The notes under the pieces are model-generated. The model searched no databases. It worked only from the letters and a program-made list of their open reading frames with translations, and was not told the DNA's origin. A stretch of 64,000 nt of DNA. It comes from Sunxiuqinia rutila (GTDB lineage Bacteria; Bacteroidota; Bacteroidia; Bacteroidales; Prolixibacteraceae). Positions 43,673 through 51,123 of the stretch are shown in pieces. Every line of letters begins with the position of its first letter. The first letter of the stretch is position 1. The position numbers were made by a program, and so were the translations under genes. The stretch spans positions 1 to 64,000 of the forward strand of contig NZ_JBNGOT010000002.1 of the NCBI RefSeq assembly GCF_050589705.1, read 5' to 3'.

Positions 43673-44563
43673 CTAGTTAAATTGAGGATAGACAACTTTT
43701 CGGTTTTCGCCATTGAAACACCGGCTTAGCGAGGCGGTGGTCTGCGAGAGCGCAACCATCAACGGGCGCCTGGTGCCGTCCAGCCACACATCGCCAGCCA
43801 TCAGGCTCAGCATCCGGGCTTTCATTTCTTTGTTCAGGAATAATTCATCGGGGTAATCGCCATAAACCGCTAAGGCCAGCTGGTCGACAAAAGGGCGGTA
43901 AGGTTCCATGATATCGTCGGCCAGGCAAAAGGCGTTGTACTTGTTGTGGTGATGGATGCCCAGGGTGGGCAAAAGGCCGGAACCCACCAGGGCACGGGCA
44001 ACAGCCGAGCGCAGTAGGATGTAGCCATAGTTCAGCAGGTGGTTGGGCGGATCGCCGTAGCGGTCGCGGTAAAAGCCCTGCCCAATCAGCCGGCTCCAGT
44101 AAATGCGTGCGGCCAGTCCTTCGCGGTTTTCCATATCGCCACTCTTTACGCTTTTGGCATAAGCACGCAGCTCGTGGGCTTTATGGCCTTGCTTTTCGAG
44201 GTGAGCGGCCTGGTTGCGTATTTTGGCTTCGATGGTTTGTTTCCACAGGTTCTTTTTCAGCGGTTCCGAAGCGCTGATTTGTGCCCGAAACAATTCGCTT
44301 TGTAAACTATGGCTTTCAAGGTTGAGCAACATGGAGGAGGGCATGTGCTTGCTATCGCAAAACACCAGGGCCACATTATTGGCATTCAGCTGTTCCACCA
44401 GTTTCATACTAAAACTGATTTGTGGATGGTCGAGCACGATAAAGCCAATATCTTCAACCGGAATGGTTTTGTTGGTCAACTGGTCTTTCGACTGCGCCAC
44501 CAACTGGCAGTCCTTCAAACTTAAATAATAGGGACTGGAAAAGAATAAGGTTCGTTTGAGCAT
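43673..44563 (-). CDS. cas1: CRISPR-associated Cas1 (type II)
   Basis: 296 residues, standard for type II Cas1. N-terminal beta domain LKRTLFFSSPYYLSLKDCQLV, IPVEDIGFIVLDHPQISFS; C-terminal helical domain with the metal ligands Glu148 (NREGLAARIYW), His205 region (TLGIHHHNKYNAFCLADD) and the acidic MEPYRPFVDQ that follows. It is the integrase that cuts and joins spacers at the leader-proximal repeat. No csn2 or cas4 is nearby, which defines subtype II-C. A RAYT gene and palindromes separate it from cas9, so it may not share cas9's transcript. Confidence 0.97.
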   Translation of the reverse strand: MLKRTLFFSSPYYLSLKDCQLVAQSKDQLTNKTIPVEDIGFIVLDHPQISFSMKLVEQLNANNVALVFCDSKHMPSSMLLNLESHSLQSELFRAQISASEPLKKNLWKQTIEAKIRNQAAHLEKQGHKAHELRAYAKSVKSGDMENREGLAARIYWSRLIGQGFYRDRYGDPPNHLLNYGYILLRSAVARALVGSGLLPTLGIHHHNKYNAFCLADDIMEPYRPFVDQLALAVYGDYPDELFLNKEMKARMLSLMAGDVWLDGTRRPLMVALSQTTASLSRCFNGENRKVVYPQFN

Positions 44564-44592
44564 GGTTTTTTGGTTTTTTGTTTTGGGATGAC

Positions 44593-44621
44593 CTTTTCCA
44601 AAGTTTCGAACTTTGGAAAAG
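44593..44621. repeat. REP-like palindrome 2, between RAYT and cas1
   Basis: CTTTTCCAAAGTT - TCG - AACTTTGGAAAAG, perfect 13-bp arms with the same TCG loop as palindrome 1. The arm sequence recurs in palindrome 5 (46420-46452). Confidence 0.88.
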
Positions 44622-44632
44622 ATTGCTATAAC

Positions 44633-45271
44633 TCACCGATCATTACTTCGTTCAATTTTAAGGTCGTTATACTTTTCAAGCTGCTCTTTCGTATGGTGTT
44701 GAACCAGGTTTTTCTTGTTACGATACCATTCCAGCACTTCTGCGCGCTTGAGGTTTGTTGTTTTTGGCGAAAGCATGCTTAGGTAAGAACTCCATGGATA
44801 TTCGAGGAAGTGTTCGCAAAAACCATGGTGAATGGGGTTGTGATGAATGTAATAGACCAGGTACTTCAGATGGGCATTCGATTCGATTTTTATTCTTCGG
44901 AAAGGATGTTCGAATAAGCTTCCGGTACGCGAATAACGCTTGTTGTAAGCCTTGGTATAGGCATTGAACAGGTTTGAAAACTGTTGATTTACCCGGGTTC
45001 GGTTGGTTCCTTTCAAACCTTCAAGGTCTTTGACACCTTGAAGGTTCTGAAAAAATGACTGAATTTCGTCCTCTCCTTTGATTTTTACCAGCAGATGAAA
45101 ATGATTCCTCATTAACACCCACGCATAGGTATTGGCTACCGGTGAAATGTATTTCGCATAAAGTGAAAGAAAATACTCGTAGTTGGTGTTTTCCTGAAAC
45201 AGGTTACAGCTGTTTATTCCGCGGTTGTAGATGTGGTAAAAGTGATTGTGTTCGAGAGGAGGTATGCTCAT
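44633..45271 (-). CDS. REP-associated Y1 (RAYT/IS200-like) transposase
   Basis: 212 residues. HUH-Y1 fold: NHFYHIYNRGINSCNLF at the start, AWVLMRNHFHLLVKI with the H-x-H pair (His57, His59), catalytic Tyr105 in LFNAYTKAYNKRYSRTGSLFE, and YIHHNPIHHGF then YPWSSY at the C-terminus, all typical of RAYT proteins. These cut single-stranded DNA at REP hairpins. Residues 76-88 (NLQGVKDLEGLKG), between the HUH and Tyr motifs, are encoded by one of the local palindromes (45016-45046), so a hairpin copy lies in frame inside the gene. It sits inside the cas locus between cas1 and an unknown gene. Confidence 0.92.
   Translation of the reverse strand: MSIPPLEHNHFYHIYNRGINSCNLFQENTNYEYFLSLYAKYISPVANTYAWVLMRNHFHLLVKIKGEDEIQSFFQNLQGVKDLEGLKGTNRTRVNQQFSNLFNAYTKAYNKRYSRTGSLFEHPFRRIKIESNAHLKYLVYYIHHNPIHHGFCEHFLEYPWSSYLSMLSPKTTNLKRAEVLEWYRNKKNLVQHHTKEQLEKYNDLKIERSNDR
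45016..45046. repeat. REP-like palindrome 3, in frame inside the RAYT gene
   Basis: AACCTTCAAGGT - 7 bases - ACCTTGAAGGTT, perfect 12-bp arms. It adds the residues around LQGVKDLEGLKG without breaking the frame. Confidence 0.85.
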
Positions 45272-45295
45272 CGTTTTTTCTTTTTTCGATCTGTT

Positions 45296-45333
45296 TTAAT
45301 CCTTCAAGGTTTTTGGAAACCTTGAAGGGTTAA
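45296..45333. repeat. REP-like palindrome 4, upstream of the RAYT gene
   Basis: CCTTCAAGGTTT (45301-45312), 4-base loop, AAACCTTGAAGG (45317-45328), extended by TTAAT/GTTAA to 45296-45333. It lies 24 bases upstream of the RAYT start and just after the stop of the unknown gene at 45342. Confidence 0.88.
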
Positions 45334-45341
45334 ATAGGGAC

Positions 45342-45998
45342 TTAGCTTTTCACCACAATGCCGAGCTTTTCGAGTAGCTGGGGGTTATCGGCCAGGGCTA
45401 TGCGGGCAATCACCTCGTAATCGTTTACCCAGTCAACCAGTTCTTCCACTTTTTGGTCGCGTTCCTGGGTGGCATTTTGGGCATCGCCCATTTCTTTTCG
45501 AACGTTTTCCGAGGCCGCAGCCACGCTTTCAATGGCAGCAACCTCAGCTGTTAGTTTCTCTTCAGTTTGTCCGTAGGTAGCCAGGGCAGTCTTCCACCCG
45601 TCGTTAGCCAGTATGGCGCGGTAAAAGCCCAGCGTTTGTTTCAACCAGCCACTGTGCGTGGAAGCCCGGCGCCCATTAAGCTCGAGCGTGGTTTGTGCCT
45701 GAACATCAGTCTTAAAAGCAATACGGCCAATAGCCAGTATGTTTTTGTAGGTTTCGTCGGCGTTCTGCTTTTCTACTTTAAAGGTTTCCTGCGCGGCATC
45801 CAGCTCGCCGTACTCCCTTTTCTGCGTTTGTACCAAGGTGCTTGCTTCGGTCAGCAACGCTTTTCCTTCGTTGAGTTTGGCCTCAGAATAGCCCAAGGGC
45901 GTAACAGCATTCAGAATTATTGGGTCTCCAAGGCTGTTGTTGATTCGGATACCGGACTGAAATAAAATCTCTTCGATAGATAATTTTGAAGAATTCAT
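45342..45998 (-). CDS. unknown protein within the cas locus
   Basis: 218 residues from ATG 45998 (MNSSKLSIEEILFQSGIRI). The frame is open 69 bases further upstream, where no convincing start exists. Strongly helical with coiled-coil character: SEAKLNEGKALLTEASTLVQTQK, ERDQKVEELVDWVNDYEVIARIAL. Ala/Glu-rich, with few Cys and no signal peptide or membrane segment. No nuclease, HEPN or helix-turn-helix motif is visible, so I find no reason to call it an accessory Cas or anti-CRISPR protein. It shares its position with the RAYT and the palindromes and is flanked upstream by a tandem 20-bp repeat, so it may have arrived as a module with them. Confidence 0.7.
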   Translation of the reverse strand: MNSSKLSIEEILFQSGIRINNSLGDPIILNAVTPLGYSEAKLNEGKALLTEASTLVQTQKREYGELDAAQETFKVEKQNADETYKNILAIGRIAFKTDVQAQTTLELNGRRASTHSGWLKQTLGFYRAILANDGWKTALATYGQTEEKLTAEVAAIESVAAASENVRKEMGDAQNATQERDQKVEELVDWVNDYEVIARIALADNPQLLEKLGIVVKS

Positions 45999-46154
45999 AA
46001 GAATAATTTGAAAATGATAAGAATGTGTAGGGTAGTCTGCCGGTACAGCAGTTTTGAGGGGGAACATTCCGGGAAAACAGAACTAATCGCAATTAACTGC
46101 CCGATATTCCGTTGTATCCCAGGGTTCAGGGGCTTATTGGAATGGGTTATGGCT

Positions 46155-46401
46155 AAACCCGAGCGGAGACGGTTTATTCGGGCGCGGAATGCTTCCTACC
46201 GCAGCGGAATGGCATTTAACCGGGTTAAGAGGCTTTCCGCGTTGGTTTTTTGCTCTCCGCTGCCGGAAATTGCTTTCCGCCCTGGTAAATAGCTCATCCG
46301 CCGTGGTTTGTACCACTTCCGCCGCCGATTTTGGCGTTTCGCGCCGGGAAATGGCACTTCGCTCTGGTTTTTGGTATTCCGCTCTGGTTTTTAGCATGCT
46401 G
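46155..46401. repeat. degenerate ~20-bp tandem repeat upstream of the unknown gene
   Basis: At least nine units of 20-21 bp end in TTCCGC or TTCGC, for example TCTGGTTTTTGGTATTCCGC (46363-46382), GCCGGGAAATGGCACTTCGC (46343-46362), TGCCGGAAATTGCTTTCCGC (46261-46280). Rough consensus: nCyGG, A/T-rich centre, GGCnnTTCCGC. Units are mostly 20 bp, so the reading frame shifts from one to the next and the repeat is not protein-driven. The spacing is close to two helical turns. The rest of 45999-46546 holds palindromes 5 and 6 and no gene. Confidence 0.75.
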
Positions 46402-46419
46402 TCACGTTTTTAGTGGTTT

Positions 46420-46452
46420 AGCTTTTCCAAAGTAGTAAACTTTGGAAAAGCT
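46420..46452. repeat. REP-like palindrome 5
   Basis: AGCTTTTCCAAAGT - 5 bases - ACTTTGGAAAAGCT, perfect 14-bp arms, same arm family as palindrome 2. It lies between the tandem repeat and cas9. Confidence 0.88.
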
Positions 46453-46474
46453 TGGTTTGTATGTTTCGGTTGAA

Positions 46475-46504
46475 TCCTTCAAGGTCTTTAATGGCCTTGA
46501 AGGA
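46475..46504. repeat. REP-like palindrome 6, just downstream of cas9
   Basis: TCCTTCAAGGTC - 6 bases - GGCCTTGAAGGA, 12-bp arms with one G-T wobble. It lies 43 bases past the cas9 stop. On the minus strand no U run follows, so it is not a normal terminator. Confidence 0.82.
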
Positions 46505-46546
46505 CTGGTTGTTTTATTCGTTTGATGTGACCAAGTGGGTCGATGG

Positions 46547-49500
46547 TTACTTTAACCATTCTAGTTTTCCGGTTGTACTAATTTTAAACTCGTAGCCTTC
46601 GACCAAAAAATTGAATTTTGAAGGACTTAATAATAATTTAGGTGCGGGAAAATCAAAATTAACCGTTGAAACTCCATTAGTTAACGATTTAGGCGCTTTA
46701 TCGCCATTTTTACTTTCATAATCAGCTTTTAGGTTTTCATCATTTCTGGCTTCCTGGTGAAACTTAAATGTAATTCTTCCATCTTTATTCATTTTGGCAA
46801 CTTTATACAATAGCAATACGCTTTCTTTGGACTTCTTCTTTAACTCAGCAGGAGAGTCTTTCCAGAATAAAACCACAGAACCTGTTTTTAGAATGTATTT
46901 TAAATAGTTTTTTGATTTGGGATGTTGGTCGGGAAATGGATTATCTGATCCTTTTTCATTAAAATATTTACCTGCCTCAAGGTTGTTGACGATTGAAAAA
47001 TCCCGTTTAATTTCTCCTTTTTCATTTAAGCCCTCATACACAACCATCGCATAGTTACCATCATTTACAAAATAGCTGTATTGTTTGTGTTCCTTTTTTG
47101 ATTGATCTCGGTGTGCTTTTATTTTTAAAGGATTAGTAACTGTTGTTGCTTTGCATCTTACTTTCTTAATTGGAGTATAGCTGCCGTCTTTGTTGGGGAT
47201 GGCATAGATCTTTGATAGCTGATCCAAGAGTTGGTCAACTGTTTGCTGGCAGTTTGCTAGTTGTTCCTGTTTTTCAGCATCCCGAAGTTGTTTCTGTGCT
47301 TTCTCGAGGTCTTTACGCAGCTTACTTTCTTCTTTTTTGCCTTTTTCGACAATCGAACGGATATTGTCGTCAACAATATTTTGAACATCACCTGCTGTTA
47401 AGGCGTCGATGGACTTGCGGACTACGTAAACAATTTTTTCAGTTAGCTCTCCTTTTTTATTGATCTCTTCTTGTTTTATGGCTCCGTAATTTGTGTCTTT
47501 ATGCAAAGCTCCGCGTACCGAATCCCCTTTCACAATGATAGAGTTCCCTTTTTTGTCCCGGACGACTTGTCCTCTTTTCTTTAATATTTTTCGAGTTTTT
47601 TTAGGGAGTACATCAGGGGTGTAATGAGAAATAAATACTTCGTGTTCAATCGATTTTAAATCAGATGCAAAGTTTGGCCATGGAGGACTTATCGGGGGCA
47701 TATCTGTTGCTTGCATTTGTTCCAATTCTTCCCACTCGTGATAAGCATTTGCCAATTGCTCGTACGCTTCTTTGCTCATACAGGCAATGGTAATGGCATC
47801 AATGCAATGGTGAATGTGGTTTATTCGTTCTTTTTTGACAAACTCATCTTGTATTCCCCATAGTTTCCGATAGTCCGCAACTGTTTTTCCTTTTACGGTA
47901 TAAACGTGGTTGAATACGGTTTTCAAATACAGTCTTGCATATTTTGTAATGATCCCGATATCAACTAGCTGACTGTTCTTAAATCCTTCGGGAACCTCTT
48001 TCATCTCAAAACGATGGTATTTACTTTTCCAATAGTCAAGATTTAGTTGATGCAGATGTCGGCGTTGGATTGCTGCGTCTTTTACTTCCTTGTTGTCGGC
48101 ATTTGCCCTACTTTGGCGAACGGCTTTTTCAACTCCTTCTTTCGCCTCTTCAATGTATTTTTTCCAGTGCTCAATTCGCTGGAGGATGGTCTCATGGTCG
48201 GGTAACTCAGAGGGGATACGGTTGCGCTTTATTTTTTGGTTATAATGACTGTTGCAGAGGCTTAGGTTTTCCTGAGAGTTATCGAATGACAAACTGCGAG
48301 GAATGGTATGTTCAAGGTCGTATTTGGGATGGTCGCCAATAAACTCGGTTAAGCCAATATTCTCTCCCGTGTACAAGCAAATGTGTTTTTGCTCTTCCCA
48401 AAGTTGGTATTTAAGGATGTCGTTTTCTGATGGTTCCATCTCTTTTCCTGTTGCAGCCAGGTAATCTCGGCGTAGCTCTTCTTGGTATTCTTTACGCTTG
48501 TCACGTCTCTTATTTTGCCAGCGCTGTAGTGCTTTCCGTTCATTGGCATTTTTAAGGTCGCGTGCCATTTCTATATTTATTTTGGTATCAGAGTCAATCA
48601 CTCCATTTTTAATCAACTCATTAACTACTTTTCTAAGTTGATGCAAAGCACGCATGGCCATCGGATTTTTAATAGCCGAAATAAGGGGGCTTCCTAAATA
48701 GTAGTTTCCATCAGTTGCCCTTGAAGCCTTTCTATAGACTTCAACTGCTGAAGGATGATACATTTGCTCCAATTGTTTGGCATCAACATCAAATTGGTCG
48801 GTGATGAAATTACGAATACGCTCATCCGTCCTTTTCGATTTCAGATATTCACCGCGGCCAAGATTATTGCTCATTTGTTGCTTCACGAGCTCATAAACTT
48901 TTTGTTGATAGGCTTCTTTTTCGGTTTCTGGATATTCTTCCCAAGTTTTATTGCCAATAACAGCTTTTAATTTTTTGAGTATGTCTTTTTGAAGGTTCGC
49001 CTGCCAGAATTCATTGTCGCCCCAGCTTATGTCTTTCCTCCGGTTCATTGTTATTATTCCATTGACTATGTCCGCCAGCTGTTTTTCCCGACTCTGGGAT
49101 TGAATGATGTGAAGAATTTCATCTTGAATTAGCTTACGATTCTCTTCTTGATTCCAAATGTCTTTAGGAACCAAATCTTCTAACTTAGCCATAAATACAG
49201 CGTGAGAATAAATCAAGCCTTGTCTCAAATAAGGTAGAATTTTACGGATGGCTTTTAAGCTTAAAGCACCATAGTCGTGTTTCAACTTGATTTTTGAGAA
49301 CTCTCGTATTTCTTGCTCATCCAGCCTTAATCGGTTTTGAGCAAACTCAACCAATTTCTCCGCCTTATCGAATGAAAAAAGGACATGCCAAATATCGGTT
49401 ACGATTTCTTCTGTTGACTTGAGTCCCGTTTTCTGTTCTTTCAATGTATAAGAATTGACAAGCTCTTGTTCCCAGTTAGCGCCAAATATGGCAATTAATT

Positions 49501-50614
49501 GAGCTGTGGTATGGCATCCGCTAACTGAAGTGCGTATGTCATGGTTGAATAAGTAACCTGCCTCAGAACGTTCTTTCCTTTTTATATAAGAGTATTTTGC
49601 TCCCTTTGGAGTGAGCCGCTTGGCGATATCTTCAAATTTGAAATGCTCCTTGCTTTTGCGCATAAAGAGCGGGATAATTGTTTCTTTTTCATCGATATTC
49701 AAATATCGAAGTCGGTCATCATCGGGTGTTTTTAGCTTGATATTATTGATAAAGGCATGCATTCGGTATTCTTCAAATCGAGGATGCGATACCGGGCAAC
49801 GGGGTTTATTTTTTTCGAACGGGCAATTTCCAACTAATCCTTTTTGAGATTTTAACGGACGTTGGTAGAAAATAGCTTTGTGGAGCTTATCGACAAATTC
49901 GGATGGCAATTGCTGAAAATCAATAATGCGGTTGAATTCTTCTAAATAACTGATTCTAGATGAATTTACTGATTCATCGCTAGCATCTTTGGTGAGCCTG
50001 ATTTTCTTTCCATTGAGATAATTTTGATAAAGACTTTGTCCAAGTGTAGTCTCACCTCGTTGTTTTTTCTCTTTTTCGAAAATTTCTAAGTCTTTAGGTT
50101 TTTGATCAGGATCTGTTATGTCTTTTCGGTTACTTAAAAAGCCTCTGCGTTGGGCTAAATGATAAAAAGCCCTTCCTAAGCGAAATCGATCAACTTCGTT
50201 GTTTAAGTCGAATTTTGATTCTACAGCTAGGGCTCTGTACAGATACGGGGTTTTACTTGCAACTTCATCGGTTTTTTGCCAGTTTCGGAAAGCTTGATTG
50301 GCTGGATAGATTCCCTTGTAGCGCCAGTTTCGAAGCTCTTGATTTGTTAATGGAGGACAGTAGCCAAATTCAGAAAGGACTTTCAGAACCTCAATTTTTC
50401 GTAATTTTCGGCGGTATTTTAATCGTCTGGATCCTCTATGTTTTGTTCTTTTCTCGGCTTTTGAGATTTCTTTGCCTTTTGAATCTTTCCCAACACCTTC
50501 CTGAAAAATGCGAACGCCTTTATCGATAAGCTTGAAATCTTCATTTTTTTCTTTTTCAACCACTGCCCAACCAATGCTGTTGGTTCCGAGGTCCAGTCCG
50601 AGTATTTTAGCCAT
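46547..50614 (-). CDS. cas9: Cas9 endonuclease, subtype II-C
   Basis: 1355 residues. RuvC-I: ILGLDLGTNSIGWAVVE (Asp8). Arg-rich bridge helix: RTKHRGSRRLKYRRKLRKIE. RuvC-II: INIEMARDLKNANERK (Glu682). HNH: YDLEHTIPRSLSFDNSQENL, with His769 and Asn788 in the following CNSHYNQK. RuvC-III: INHIHHCIDAITIA (His936, Asp939). All catalytic residues are present, so it should cut both DNA strands under crRNA-tracrRNA guidance. It is longer than the ~1050-1100 aa of Neisseria-type enzymes, like other Bacteroidota Cas9s, with a coiled-coil-like stretch near 1100-1140 (EESKLRKDLEKAQKQLRDAE). The C-terminal ~250 residues should read the PAM. A tracrRNA is transcribed divergently from its 5' side. Confidence 0.98.
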   Translation of the reverse strand: MAKILGLDLGTNSIGWAVVEKEKNEDFKLIDKGVRIFQEGVGKDSKGKEISKAEKRTKHRGSRRLKYRRKLRKIEVLKVLSEFGYCPPLTNQELRNWRYKGIYPANQAFRNWQKTDEVASKTPYLYRALAVESKFDLNNEVDRFRLGRAFYHLAQRRGFLSNRKDITDPDQKPKDLEIFEKEKKQRGETTLGQSLYQNYLNGKKIRLTKDASDESVNSSRISYLEEFNRIIDFQQLPSEFVDKLHKAIFYQRPLKSQKGLVGNCPFEKNKPRCPVSHPRFEEYRMHAFINNIKLKTPDDDRLRYLNIDEKETIIPLFMRKSKEHFKFEDIAKRLTPKGAKYSYIKRKERSEAGYLFNHDIRTSVSGCHTTAQLIAIFGANWEQELVNSYTLKEQKTGLKSTEEIVTDIWHVLFSFDKAEKLVEFAQNRLRLDEQEIREFSKIKLKHDYGALSLKAIRKILPYLRQGLIYSHAVFMAKLEDLVPKDIWNQEENRKLIQDEILHIIQSQSREKQLADIVNGIITMNRRKDISWGDNEFWQANLQKDILKKLKAVIGNKTWEEYPETEKEAYQQKVYELVKQQMSNNLGRGEYLKSKRTDERIRNFITDQFDVDAKQLEQMYHPSAVEVYRKASRATDGNYYLGSPLISAIKNPMAMRALHQLRKVVNELIKNGVIDSDTKINIEMARDLKNANERKALQRWQNKRRDKRKEYQEELRRDYLAATGKEMEPSENDILKYQLWEEQKHICLYTGENIGLTEFIGDHPKYDLEHTIPRSLSFDNSQENLSLCNSHYNQKIKRNRIPSELPDHETILQRIEHWKKYIEEAKEGVEKAVRQSRANADNKEVKDAAIQRRHLHQLNLDYWKSKYHRFEMKEVPEGFKNSQLVDIGIITKYARLYLKTVFNHVYTVKGKTVADYRKLWGIQDEFVKKERINHIHHCIDAITIACMSKEAYEQLANAYHEWEELEQMQATDMPPISPPWPNFASDLKSIEHEVFISHYTPDVLPKKTRKILKKRGQVVRDKKGNSIIVKGDSVRGALHKDTNYGAIKQEEINKKGELTEKIVYVVRKSIDALTAGDVQNIVDDNIRSIVEKGKKEESKLRKDLEKAQKQLRDAEKQEQLANCQQTVDQLLDQLSKIYAIPNKDGSYTPIKKVRCKATTVTNPLKIKAHRDQSKKEHKQYSYFVNDGNYAMVVYEGLNEKGEIKRDFSIVNNLEAGKYFNEKGSDNPFPDQHPKSKNYLKYILKTGSVVLFWKDSPAELKKKSKESVLLLYKVAKMNKDGRITFKFHQEARNDENLKADYESKNGDKAPKSLTNGVSTVNFDFPAPKLLLSPSKFNFLVEGYEFKISTTGKLEWLK

Positions 50615-50684
50615 AGGTTTAAATTTTTTTAGTTTCGGTTTGTTTTTTATGTCTTTTATTGCTTATCTTCGTTAGCATCAAAAA

Positions 50685-50768
50685 CGAATTTTGTTTTACA
50701 TCTTATCACAATAAGGCTATATGCCGAAGGAAAACATTCCTATACTCCCGCTTCGGTGGGAGTTTTTA
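50685..50768 (+). ncRNA. tracrRNA
   Basis: The + strand sequence TTGTTTTACATC (50691-50702) is a perfect 12-nt complement of the repeat segment GATGTAAAACAA. After a short internal mismatch, CACAAT pairs with GTTGTG (one G-U). It is followed by the nexus AAGGCTATATGCCG, a small GGAA-AACA-TTCC stem, and the terminator hairpin ACTCCC-GCTTCGGT-GGGAGT with a U tract ending near 50768. This order is canonical for tracrRNA. The 5' end is inferred; TATCTTCG at 50664-50671 is a possible -7 box. It lies 70 bases from cas9, divergent. Confidence 0.9.
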
Positions 50769-51123
50769 TTTACAGCCCCTTTAAAATTCCGGTAAACTTT
50801 TGTGCGCAAAGCAATTCCTGACAATTGTTTGAATTGCCCTGATACCTGTTGTTGACCATACAAATGCAGAGGGAATGGATAAGAAGTCGCACGCTTCGTT
50901 TTCATTTAGGTAAAATGTTAAGTCATTGGCTTGATGAATTTAGCATATCGCATTTGAATTTCCCAGTAAACCTATGTTTATTTCATGAACGAAGCATTTT
51001 AAGCCCTAAACAGCTGTTCCGGCTACATGAACGATCATTTTGGTTTAATGCAAAAGGGGTATTTTAGGCCTTCGGGCGGTATTTTTTCTACTTTTGCGGA
51101 CAGCAATTGAGCTGCTTGTAAGG
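50769..51123. other. intergenic region between tracrRNA and dinB
   Basis: About 350 bases with no ORF that looks real, no repeat copy and no tRNA. It ends with AGGATG at the dinB start. It presumably carries the dinB promoter, but I see no convincing box. Confidence 0.5.

Noticed and set aside
46134..46397. 87-codon minus-strand ORF over the 20-bp tandem repeat
   Set aside because: Units are mostly 20 bp, so the peptide is not periodic in frame. No signal or domain is seen. It is better explained as non-coding repeat DNA.
46155..46401. Second CRISPR array
   Set aside because: Units are contiguous and degenerate with no spacers between them.
46475..46504. Palindrome 6 as the cas9 intrinsic terminator
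   Set aside because: No U tract follows on the minus strand and the same arms occur in non-terminal places, including inside a gene.
46547..50614. Subtype II-A or II-B assignment
   Set aside because: No csn2 or cas4 lies in the locus, and gene content is cas9, cas1 and cas2 only, so II-C.
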